DNA from: a bacterium | GTDB lineage: Bacteria; Pseudomonadota; Alphaproteobacteria; Rhizobiales; JAKIUO01 | Assembly (NCBI GenBank): GCA_024228495.1 | Contig: JAAETJ010000907.1 | Span: 1 to 32,737, forward strand | Reading direction: 5' to 3' | DNA length: 32,737 nucleotides | In this document: piece after piece, positions 27,201 through 32,737 of the stretch | Layout: each line of letters begins with the position of its first letter | Numbering within the stretch: position 1 is the first letter of the stretch | Notes under the pieces: model-generated | Databases searched by the model: none | What the model was told of the DNA's origin: nothing | Seen by the model: the letters and a program-made list of their open reading frames with translations, nothing else | Translations under genes and position numbers: made by a program

Positions 27201-28603
27201 GTCGGGTAGTGGGGGCTATAGCGAGGCCGTTTGGACGAATAATAAATCGAATCACCACGCGTTTTCGAGCCTTTATGGCACGACGTCGACAACGCCGAGG
27301 GCGACGACGTGAGCGTGATCGAAATCAGCGTCAGCGTGATGGTGGTCGTGATGGTAGCAGTAACAATTCAAGGCGCAGCGCGCGTAGTCAGGCACGACGC
27401 GATCGTTCTGCGAGTCGACGTCGCCGGGCGCAACGGGATAGGAATCGTGGTCAGGAAAGAAATCGCAGGGGTGAGAGTGCGGCTGATCGTCGGAGGCGGC
27501 GGCAACAGGAAAGGCAAAGAAGACGTGCTGAACGTTTACGTAGGGCCGTTGCTTTTGTAACACCGCGTGTTCAGTCTATGTTGAGACGCGGCGTTCCCAA
27601 GATTCTGTTGCGTACCAGACTGGCGCTTTGGCGTGTGCGATTTCGTATACGACGTTTACGGGCTGACTTTGCCAATGCCACGCTTGAAGCCGCAAATAGC
27701 CCAACGCGTGTTACTAATCGATGGTATCGTCAAAATAGAAGGGAGATATTTAGAAGAATTCGAGATCTTGCTGAAAGGCGATATCGTCAACATCCACGTC
27801 GGCCTCAACCAGAAATAGGTGATCAATCTGAGTCTGTGGGGAGTCGTGAAAGGGGCTCTCATGAAGATGTTGATTTTGCCGGTCATCAGCGAAGAATACG
27901 CAGTGGGTCTGGTGAAGGTAATGTTATTCACGGAACAAGACAGGGCGCGTCAGGTGTTGGCGGTGAGACATTTGGCGATTTGGGGTCCGGGGTACAACAG
28001 TCTGGATTATCTTCCCAACAGGTTGGTCAGCAGATGTCAGCGGCGCTAAGTGGCGAAGCTGTTCCTAATGCTGGAGTTGCCGATCTGGCCGCCATTTCTT
28101 TTGGTGCGGATGTTGCGCAGTCAAGAGCGGGCGGTGGTATTGCCGAAGTAACAGCGCGATTAGGTGTGGCAGGTTTACAGGGTGGGACACTGACACCCGA
28201 GCAAGCTTTTGGGAGTAGTGCTTCTGAACAGAGTCATACAGGTGCCAGACGTGCTGCTGCGGCTAGCCGAGAAAGAAACCGTTCAAGAACAGGTAGTGAC
28301 AGAGCGACGGCCAGTCGAAGTGCTATTAGACGAGAGCAACGAGCACGACGAAGTACCGGAGGTCTGGTGCCACAAACGATGAAAGGATTCACCAGCGGTC
28401 GTGATAGAGCGATTGGTATGACGGGAGGTACGCCTACCCGAGAAAGGAGCGGCGCAGAAGCAAGAAGGCAGGCAAACGAGGTAATAAATCGCACGGTTCA
28501 ACTGGTATATCAAGTGGTGGGTGGTAAAGCCTATACCTCGGTTGATAAGTTAATGGAAGATGTGGTTAGAATAATAGAGCAGGTAGATCGAGGCCTGAAT
28601 TGA
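24239..28603 (+). CDS. DUF4157 (eCIS-core) multidomain protein, candidate cargo or tape measure
   Basis: This 1454-aa protein carries the DUF4157/eCIS-core domain at residues about 52-125: MEKSFSADFSNVRVHTG, AEAFANGRDIAFAPNKY, and the zincin motif HELAH at 112-116 (HELAHVLQQ). DUF4157 is strongly associated with eCIS loci and often fronts large effectors. After it come an Ala/Ser/Pro-rich linker, a Lys/Glu block (about 270-320), more low-complexity sequence to about 600, long coiled coils (about 605-800), a hydrophobic stretch (about 855-985, with PSIGVAAMIWLATTLAA and KLIPGVGAIMAVI), an extremely Arg-rich block (about 1010-1190) and a distinct C-terminus (1195-1454) with no family I recognise. 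No secretion signal is seen. The start has almost no Shine-Dalgarno sequence. Cargo is the leading reading; because no other long helical protein exists here, tape measure is the main alternative. Confidence 0.88.
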   Translation: MKTLARTNQPASPASHVKAPVIPAPDSSTGHPELSRIQSSLIGGSSLPASTRQRMEKSFSADFSNVRVHTGAAASSATGKLSAEAFANGRDIAFAPNKYRPGTKSGDHLIAHELAHVLQQRSGGGAVAQTKSTVISSTTDAAERAADAAADRVMSGKPAQLSLSGASTRGRIMRRARLGAAAKSPVVSAPVSGIGATKAGPAPVLTPVMTSTLSPAGGKLTDSAARKSAPAGSEPAKSKSPDEAQTAVAEAGDSPATVMVAGAAAGGQTKAETKQTKGKAGAEKKKEKKASDEKETKQEEDKKDAKEELADNKKKAKGKFGRVTGDRGAGAARAASQRLQQRSEAVSVHEGGAVRIGGARAAAAPPPNEAASRGQQQHADDMEQTEVPAGDEAAIRSNMRNVVAQNAPSSIEDLEDMSGPGGAGQRNAMSAAIASDVQGQTAAVNDTLSAVDSPPEGPASTPAVPQPEAMPAAESAAPDLAAAVPPPVNEGAVDASEFKEEADGALAEHDVDDETLAKSDEGPLKAIGDDKTSLNDKVDGAADRARSTESSARDGAAAELGNAESTGDSTMTQSRQGGQTVVSTEEETTRTGDETGRGTIADRINGIYQAASTEVNTKLSSLTETSVNSFRERQSARLEAFSSGVRSDLDALKRRRYSGAAGLYRRGRDWLRSINSVPEVKALYERHRNQYIADIDTMIGDIKTDIDTAIQECKDTLAQAKLDIATLVSDNEASMDDDARAALQQVEGQFQQMEQRIDQAAEAAKRALDNERQRAIDAMDQALNEIRAENAGLVDKIANAIQALADALGRFMQLMARITRMGIGAFLGSALSQAKDGVQNHLWEQLQEAFKQWLFNKLPVLQLLINFPPNWVEMLTALTTNLISLFTENLPALLPSIGVAAMIWLATTLAAKLIPGVGAIMAVIDGIRGAWALVQSLFSAAQAFFQFVMKVAEPAAGAAVSFAQALAHGIMAGVDAILTFLGVDRLIRRVVGAIARPFGRIINRITTRFRAFMARRRQRRGRRRERDRNQRQRDGGRDGSSNNSRRSARSQARRDRSASRRRRAQRDRNRGQERNRRGESAADRRRRRQQERQRRRAERLRRAVAFVTPRVQSMLRRGVPKILLRTRLALWRVRFRIRRLRADFANATLEAANSPTRVTNRWYRQNRREIFRRIRDLAERRYRQHPRRPQPEIGDQSESVGSRERGSHEDVDFAGHQRRIRSGSGEGNVIHGTRQGASGVGGETFGDLGSGVQQSGLSSQQVGQQMSAALSGEAVPNAGVADLAAISFGADVAQSRAGGGIAEVTARLGVAGLQGGTLTPEQAFGSSASEQSHTGARRAAAASRERNRSRTGSDRATASRSAIRREQRARRSTGGLVPQTMKGFTSGRDRAIGMTGGTPTRERSGAEARRQANEVINRTVQLVYQVVGGKAYTSVDKLMEDVVRIIEQVDRGLN

Positions 28604-28630
28604 AATCAATAAATAATAGTTGATCGGTTT

Positions 28631-29422
28631 ATGAATAAGCATTTTATTTTCAGGCTTGGCCCAGTTGATCGTGAAGAGGGTGATTTTTTTATGTATTACG
28701 TTTACCCAGGTAAAGATGATGCATGGGCCTTTCCTGCTGCCAGTGATGAGCAGGGCTTATCGTTAATTACCGAACACTTCCCAGTTGATGACCTTGTCTG
28801 CGAGGAAGCGCTTTCAGAGAGTGCAAAAAAATTTGGTATTAAAGTCGAAGCGTTTGATCAGGGGCGATCTCATGAGCTGACAATGATGGCCTATGAACAT
28901 TTATCGGGATCACCAATGCATAATGTGCTTCAAGATTCGCTGGTCTGGCATTTTGCGCAGTCTGTTAATGATTTTGTAAAAGCGAAACCGTGGCTAAGAA
29001 AAAATTCTGGTAAACCAATCAAGGTAGAATTTCAAGGTAACTTAAATCTGGATACATTGATTTTTGTTCACCCAGATCACCAGGAATCTTCATTAAGCGT
29101 GCTTTTTGAAGTAGAAGAATCTGAACCAGCGATGCTTTCAACAGATTTTCTGGAATTAGCACACCGAGCGCATATGGGTGTGGAATTCCATCAATCACCT
29201 GTATTTGTGTTGGATGCTTTACAGCGTGCGCATGGTCTCGAAGTGATCCCTGTGCCCTATGTATTACTCGACGGACAACGTGTTTTCGCTAATGATTTAC
29301 AACTAGGTATTCTTATCGTGGTGCTGACGGCTGTTGCCAGTCTTGATGATGCCTCTGAAGTCGCAAATGGCAAGCTGGAACTGGGTGATATCCAGTTGCT
29401 TGCAAATGTTTATCCAACTTGA
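28631..29422 (+). CDS. unknown 263-aa protein downstream of the DUF4157 gene
   Basis: I do not recognise this protein. It is acidic, apparently soluble and of mixed alpha/beta character, with no signal peptide or membrane segment. Notable segments are HFIFRLGPVDREEGDFFMYY at the start, TMMAYEHLSGSPMHNVLQDS, LVWHFAQSVNDFVKAKPW, IKVEFQGNLNLDTLIFVHP and GILIVVLTAVASLDDA near the end. It lies 27 bases after the DUF4157 gene in the same orientation, so a role as immunity protein, chaperone or accessory of that protein is a reasonable inference. There is no good RBS at the first ATG. An in-frame ATG at 28691, preceded by GAAGAGGG, is an alternative start that would remove 20 residues. Confidence 0.72.
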   Translation: MNKHFIFRLGPVDREEGDFFMYYVYPGKDDAWAFPAASDEQGLSLITEHFPVDDLVCEEALSESAKKFGIKVEAFDQGRSHELTMMAYEHLSGSPMHNVLQDSLVWHFAQSVNDFVKAKPWLRKNSGKPIKVEFQGNLNLDTLIFVHPDHQESSLSVLFEVEESEPAMLSTDFLELAHRAHMGVEFHQSPVFVLDALQRAHGLEVIPVPYVLLDGQRVFANDLQLGILIVVLTAVASLDDASEVANGKLELGDIQLLANVYPT

Positions 29423-29607
29423 TTCATGTCACAGGGTTGGACCAACGTAAGTCTATTAATATCAAAGTAAATACACTCGAAACTGGCGCAAAACAGAGCT
29501 GAGCTGTGTCGTAATTCTGTGGATACAATAGAATGGCGCAGTTGGAGATCAATCGTTGGCTTCCTTGTCAGAAAGGTATGCCGCTTTGCTGTCGGTCAAA
29601 GAAGCCA

Positions 29608-29631
29608 GTTGCTCTCCCGGTTGCTCTCCCG
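29608..29631 (+). repeat. 12-bp tandem direct repeat
   Basis: GTTGCTCTCCCG occurs twice in exact head-to-tail copies (29608-29619 and 29620-29631). Probably replication slippage; no function is suggested by the context. Confidence 0.7.
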
Positions 29632-29693
29632 GGGTCGGGCCAAGGTAAGTCATTGAATAACATACAAAATAAGCCTGAAAAAGGCTCAAAAAC

Positions 29694-29713
29694 AGGCCTA
29701 AAAGGTCTTTTTT
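29694..29713 (+). terminator. possible rho-independent terminator
   Basis: AGGCCT (29694-29699) pairs with AGGTCT (29703-29708) through one G-U pair around an AAA loop, followed by five T's. The stem is short. It lies about 270 bases after the 263-aa gene and could end the payload transcript. Confidence 0.4.
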
Positions 29714-29766
29714 ATGGGTAAAAACACAGTTATAAGGAAAGACAGGTTATGAGATAAACCTGTGAA

Positions 29767-29795
29767 TTAATATATTGCACGGTACAAAATATAGT
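29767..29795 (+). promoter_or_regulatory. candidate promoter of the gltA fragment
   Basis: TTAATA (29767-29772) and TATAGT (29790-29795) are separated by 17 bases and match four and five of six sigma-70 consensus bases. The following leader leads to the RBS TAGGAG (29885-29890). It may be the original gltA promoter carried along with the 5' fragment. Confidence 0.35.
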
Positions 29796-29898
29796 ATAAG
29801 TCTTACTGGTCGCTAAGATGATGTCGGCTTATTCTATACAGCTCGATTTCGTCGCATGACGTATCAACCTTGCAACCGTGTTTGTAGGAGATCGCAGT

Positions 29899-30170
29899 AT
29901 GAGTGAACACACACTTACCGATATTGATAATGAAACAGGTCATCGAATTGAACTGCCTGTGAAAACATCAACGCGTGGACCGAAAGCTGCAGATATCAGG
30001 CGTTTTTTCGCGAGATGGGTTATTTCACGTATGATCCAGGTTTTCTATCTACGGCCAGTTGCCAAAGCGAATTAACCTATCTCGATGGTGATCAGGGTGA
30101 GTTACTGTATCGCGGTTTTCCTATAGAACAACTCGCGGAAAAAAGTCGGTTTATTGAAGTTGCGCATTTA
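29899..30170 (+). pseudogene. gltA: 5' fragment of citrate synthase gene, frameshifted and truncated
   Basis: The start [20 protein letters not shown], then [12 protein letters not shown], followed in another frame by [53 protein letters not shown], is the N-terminal quarter of a type II (gram-negative) citrate synthase. The frame shifts near 30010-30014, consistent with loss of one G in a GCGGAG context. The coding sequence ends abruptly at about 30170, exactly where a small inverted-repeat element starts. The catalytic residues lie in the missing part, so no citrate synthase activity is possible. A TAGGAG RBS lies 9 bases upstream of the ATG. It is a relic, probably of a duplicated or recombined gltA. 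Confidence 0.88.
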
Positions 30171-30171
30171 A

Positions 30172-30333
30172 ATAAAAGGGGTCGGTGACAAATAAGAAGC
30201 ATTCGCATTAGCTAGAATGCCAAGTTAGTTTACCAGGATTTCGCTCAACTCATTTGACAAAGGAGTTGTCATGCCAGGAAAAGCAATAGGGATAAATGCA
30301 AATGAAAACCATTTGTGACCGCCCCCCTTTTAT
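30172..30333. mobile_element. MITE-like 162-bp element with terminal inverted repeats
   Basis: The left end 30172-30193 (ATAAAAGGGGTCGGTGACAA plus AT) is nearly the reverse complement of the right end 30311-30333. Ten outer bases match, followed by T versus GG, then 10 of 11 bases match. Between them is no transposase, only a 15-codon ORF (30271-30318, MPGKAIGINANENHL) preceded by AAGGAG. The ends resemble the GGGGTCGGTGACA borders often seen beside REP-associated or small IS elements. It ends the gltA fragment on the left and reaches to three bases before the MBL gene stop on the right. No target duplication is obvious. Confidence 0.6.
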
Positions 30334-30336
30334 ACT

Positions 30337-32319
30337 TTAACGGGTACGTGCCGGAAATGTGTGTACGATCCAATCCTCTTGAGTTTCATCCATCGTCGCG
30401 CACATGATTGTCTCCCCATCCGTGCGCACATTCACCAGGCCATAGTGGTTCTTTTCCATGACCCTGGCTCGCCAGAAAGGTAGCCATTTGAATTTTGCCC
30501 CGAGAGGTCCCTGGGGTATCGTTGCGCCAACTTTGAGTTGCATCGTGCGATCGAGAATGGCTTGCTCCTGCTCTCGGAACAGGCTTCGGTTGGCTTTCTT
30601 GATGGCTCTGCTCCGGTTACTTTGTTGAGCCTCGGGCAAAGCTTCGATTTCGTCGGTTTCAGTGGGTGACAGCAGCGCTTTTTGATTGATCGCCCGATAG
30701 TGACGGCCGAGCAGACTGCCACTGTGGGTGACGTTGTCGTCTTCAGTCGTAACCCCGGAGTAGTCCAGCCGGTGAACGGTACCAAGACTGATGCTGCGTT
30801 CGATTTCGGTGCTGTATACCAATGGGGTCAGCAGCACATCATTGTCCCGGTCAATCTCAACTCGGCCGGAAATGGCGCTCGCAGCAACAATTTCAGGTCT
30901 CGGGTGAGCATGCCCTTCGGCGTCGCCAGACGAGATTACAGTTGCAGCTGGCCGCATTGCTTCCAGAAAACGATAGGAGATTTTGTGACTGCCGTGATGG
31001 CAGGCCTTGGCGACGTCGCATAACCAGGCGCCCATGCGGTCACCATAACAGGCGTTCAGCCAATCCATGCTTGGCTTATTGAGGTCGCCAGTCAGCATGA
31101 TACTGGCATTGCCGATATCCAGGCGCAGGCATATCGAGTGGCCGTTGGTATTATAAGACTTGGGACCCAGATCCGGCAGGCTGGGTAGGCCTCCGCGATC
31201 GACGGTCACAGGCCCCAGCACTTTAACGGCGTACCCATCTACCGACCAGAGGTCCGGTAACTCGGCGCCGGTTTGTAGTGCATCGCGATCCAGACCGACA
31301 CGCACGACCTCGGTATTGGCGTCATTGGCCAACACATCACGCACGAAATACTTCCAGGGTCCAGACAGCTCCGTGGTAGCGTTGTTAATGATGGATGTTT
31401 CGGCGTCGGCACGATCCTCGAGCAGGCGAACGAAATAGTTGAAATCCGTATCAAGTTCCCGGGGACCCAGGCCATCGTGATGGGTGGGATTAGCACCGCT
31501 GCGGTTTTCCCATCGTGACAGCCCGGGGTGATGGAAGGTAGTAATGTCTACCCCAAGACAATCCAGTTCACGATCGGCCAGAAAGTTGTTGCGTTGTGAA
31601 TTGTGGCGCACCAGATCGTGCAGGCCACCGTAGTGGTCGTTGTCCGAATGGGAGGCCATCAGGCTGTCGAGTCGGATTCGAAAATCGCCGTAGTCTTTGT
31701 AAAACTTCCAGTCGACAAAGTCTGCTGCGTTTTTGCCGGTGTGTTGCTTGGAGCGTTCCAAACCGCCATCAATCAACAGGTGCCTCCCATCAGGAGTGTT
31801 AACGAGAATACCATCTCCCTGACCAACGTCGATGAAGTAGACCGACATAAGCGCTTCTTCCGTCAAACGTTCGGTGGCAACATCGCCCGTGAATCCGCGT
31901 GCGCGCACCCGGCAAACATTGTCACCACGTTCCATGATCTGCACACAATCCCCCCAAATGAGTGTGACGGTATGGTTTCGGCCTCGATTGAAGTATGTCA
32001 ACGGTGCCGTATATGCCTCTTGATCGACGAGGTGATTGACGAATGCAACTTCAACGAGGTGTACAGTATGTACGAAGCCTGTTTCACCATTGACGATGAC
32101 GCGCGTCCAATTCGTGCTTGCGATACCGCTGGGTAGTTCGACTTCATCACCCCAACGTAATGTGTGTCTCACGTTGCTATTGCCGGACGCCGAAACATGC
32201 ATGTCAGTGGTGAAATCGCGGCGGAATTCAGCGCGATCGTTGCGTACCTGGTAGTCCGCGTCGCTGAAACCCAGTGCATCCGCCTCCTCTTGATAAGCTC
32301 GAATCCATCCCTTAGCCAT
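30337..32319 (-). CDS. ComEC/Rec2-like metallo-beta-lactamase-fold protein with N-terminal extension
   Basis: This 660-aa protein has a ComEC/Rec2-type MBL domain from about residue 158 to 480: SVYFIDVGQGDGILVNTPDG, HLLIDGG, SLMASHSDNDHYGG (metal ligands H224, D226, D228, H229), IMLTGDLN, and AKACHHGSHKISYRFLEAM, with VISSGDAEGHAHPRPEIV. These are the family's metal-site motifs and suggest a phosphoester hydrolase, possibly acting on nucleic acid. There are no membrane helices, so it is not the DNA channel ComEC itself. The N-terminal 150 residues look like two SH3-like repeats (SNVRHTLRWGDEVELP and NHTVTLIWGDCVQIM). The C-terminal 170 residues are unassigned. The RBS GGGAGGG (complement of 32323-32329) supports the start. 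Function is unknown; there is no clear link to the eCIS. Confidence 0.85.
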   Translation of the reverse strand: MAKGWIRAYQEEADALGFSDADYQVRNDRAEFRRDFTTDMHVSASGNSNVRHTLRWGDEVELPSGIASTNWTRVIVNGETGFVHTVHLVEVAFVNHLVDQEAYTAPLTYFNRGRNHTVTLIWGDCVQIMERGDNVCRVRARGFTGDVATERLTEEALMSVYFIDVGQGDGILVNTPDGRHLLIDGGLERSKQHTGKNAADFVDWKFYKDYGDFRIRLDSLMASHSDNDHYGGLHDLVRHNSQRNNFLADRELDCLGVDITTFHHPGLSRWENRSGANPTHHDGLGPRELDTDFNYFVRLLEDRADAETSIINNATTELSGPWKYFVRDVLANDANTEVVRVGLDRDALQTGAELPDLWSVDGYAVKVLGPVTVDRGGLPSLPDLGPKSYNTNGHSICLRLDIGNASIMLTGDLNKPSMDWLNACYGDRMGAWLCDVAKACHHGSHKISYRFLEAMRPAATVISSGDAEGHAHPRPEIVAASAISGRVEIDRDNDVLLTPLVYSTEIERSISLGTVHRLDYSGVTTEDDNVTHSGSLLGRHYRAINQKALLSPTETDEIEALPEAQQSNRSRAIKKANRSLFREQEQAILDRTMQLKVGATIPQGPLGAKFKWLPFWRARVMEKNHYGLVNVRTDGETIMCATMDETQEDWIVHTFPARTR

Positions 32320-32348
32320 GGTCCCTCCCGTCGGCGATAACAGCTTTA

Positions 32349-32371
32349 CCCTAGCGTTGCATAAAATCTGC
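32349..32371. repeat. possible end of the right-hand IS1380-type element
   Basis: ACCCTAGCGTTGCATAAAAT lies just beyond the 3' end of the transposase gene, and CCT followed by TTGCATAA resembles the terminal repeats of this IS group as I recall them. The other end is outside the window, so it cannot be confirmed as an inverted repeat. Confidence 0.35.
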
Positions 32372-32382
32372 CCAGAAACTGA

Positions 32383-32737
32383 CTACGCTGCCTTCTCAAT
32401 CTCATCCAGGTAATGCAACAACTCGTTTTGCACAGACTGGTTGGTGCTCATAGAAAGTGTCAACCAGCCTTGAGGGCGGATCAATCGGCCGGCACGCTGA
32501 ATAATCCGCCGCCGTAAGGTATTCAATTGTTCAAAATCCCACAGCGCAGGCCGTTTCTCCTGTGTCGTACGTGAAGGAGCCCGCGTGATCATTTGCAGTT
32601 CCCGTGAAAGGTTATGCGCCAGCACGGCAGATAACAGATAGACCTGGTTACCGCGCCAGGTGCGTGTGGGCACATAGCTCAGCGCATTCTGAGATTTGAG
32701 CTCGGCAAAAATCCCTTCCTGGCTGCCGCGACCGTTA
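32383..32737 (-). CDS. IS1380-family transposase, C-terminal part (runs off the window)
   Basis: The minus-strand frame is open from the right edge to the stop at 32383-32385. It reads GRGSQEGIFAELKSQNALSY at the edge (the Glu lies where the third residue of the DDE triad is expected), then VPTRTWRGNQVYLLSAVLAH, NLSRELQMI, EKRPALWDFEQLNTLRRRII and QRAGRLIRPQGWLTL, ending YLDEIEKAA. This is the RNase H-fold C-terminus of an IS1380-group transposase. At least 117 codons are visible; the N-terminal part is cut by the window edge. It appears intact here and is in the same orientation as the MBL gene that follows 63 bases on. Confidence 0.85.
   Translation of the reverse strand, partial: NGRGSQEGIFAELKSQNALSYVPTRTWRGNQVYLLSAVLAHNLSRELQMITRAPSRTTQEKRPALWDFEQLNTLRRRIIQRAGRLIRPQGWLTLSMSTNQSVQNELLHYLDEIEKAA

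Larger units (their letters stand above)
29423..29898. other. non-coding region between the payload module and the gltA fragment
   Basis: No gene is supported in these 476 bases; one 62-codon ORF at 29533-29721 is Lys/Gly/Leu-rich without family features. The region contains a 12-bp tandem repeat (29608-29631), a hairpin with T-run (29694-29713) and a candidate promoter for the gltA fragment (29767-29795). Confidence 0.5.

Noticed and set aside
26578-27258. Minus-strand open frame of 226 codons
   Set aside because: Antisense of the coiled-coil and hydrophobic region; composition typical of a shadow frame.
27309-27560. Plus-strand frame with Val-rich sequence inside the Arg-rich block
   Set aside because: Frame-shifted reading of Arg codons (CGN read as GNC) gives Val-rich shadow; the main frame continues uninterrupted.
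1-32737. CRISPR array or tRNA/rRNA genes
   Set aside because: No regularly spaced repeats and no cloverleaf or rRNA sequence were noticed on either strand.
456-32737. Composite transposon bounded by the two IS1380-like pieces
   Set aside because: The two transposase tails differ clearly in sequence, so they are not copies of one element.

Overview
The window carries an almost complete extracellular contractile injection system (eCIS): a phage-tail-like protein-delivery machine related to the Afp/PVC family. It is encoded by one long plus-strand operon (about 1229-23998), followed by a large DUF4157 (eCIS-core) protein and an unknown partner gene. IS1380-type transposase pieces, an integron-integrase remnant typical of proteobacteria and a broken citrate synthase gene suggest a gammaproteobacterium-like host. 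No species marker is present, so this is inference.

Left edge (1-1228): the C-terminal part of an integron integrase (minus strand) is fused to the tail end of an IS1380-like transposase (plus strand). About 600 bp without genes follow, holding a G-quadruplex motif, small hairpins and an imperfect inverted repeat.

Core operon (1229-23998), in order: sheath, inner tube, gp26-like zinc-binding protein with a C-terminal helical module, disordered linker-type protein, Pvc16/DUF4255-like tail terminator, AAA+ ATPase, small coupled protein, CIS_tube-type adaptor, LysM-type adaptor, gp27-like hub, gp5-like spike, unknown 154-aa protein, gp25-like wedge, two large gp6/Baseplate_J-like wedge proteins, a tail protein I-type giant, and a DUF6519 protein ending in a beta-helix. 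Almost all neighbours overlap by 1-4 bases or lie within 25 bases of each other, so they are very probably cotranscribed and translationally coupled. Compared with Afp/PVC there is one sheath and one tube gene, hub/spike and tube-adaptor/LysM functions are on separate genes, and no PAAR tip, dedicated tape measure or classical fibre gene is seen.

Payload end (23999-29422): a 240-bp gap holds a possible promoter and a perfect 11-bp hairpin. Next come a 1454-aa DUF4157 protein (HELAH zincin motif, coiled coil, hydrophobic block, Arg-rich block, separate C-terminus) and a 263-aa protein I do not recognise. The large protein is the best candidate for cargo, or alternatively for the tape measure.

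Right edge (29423-32737): a decayed, frameshifted 5' fragment of gltA is cut off by a 162-bp element with terminal inverted repeats. On the minus strand are an intact ComEC-like metallo-beta-lactamase-fold protein with an N-terminal extension, and an IS1380-family transposase that runs off the window.
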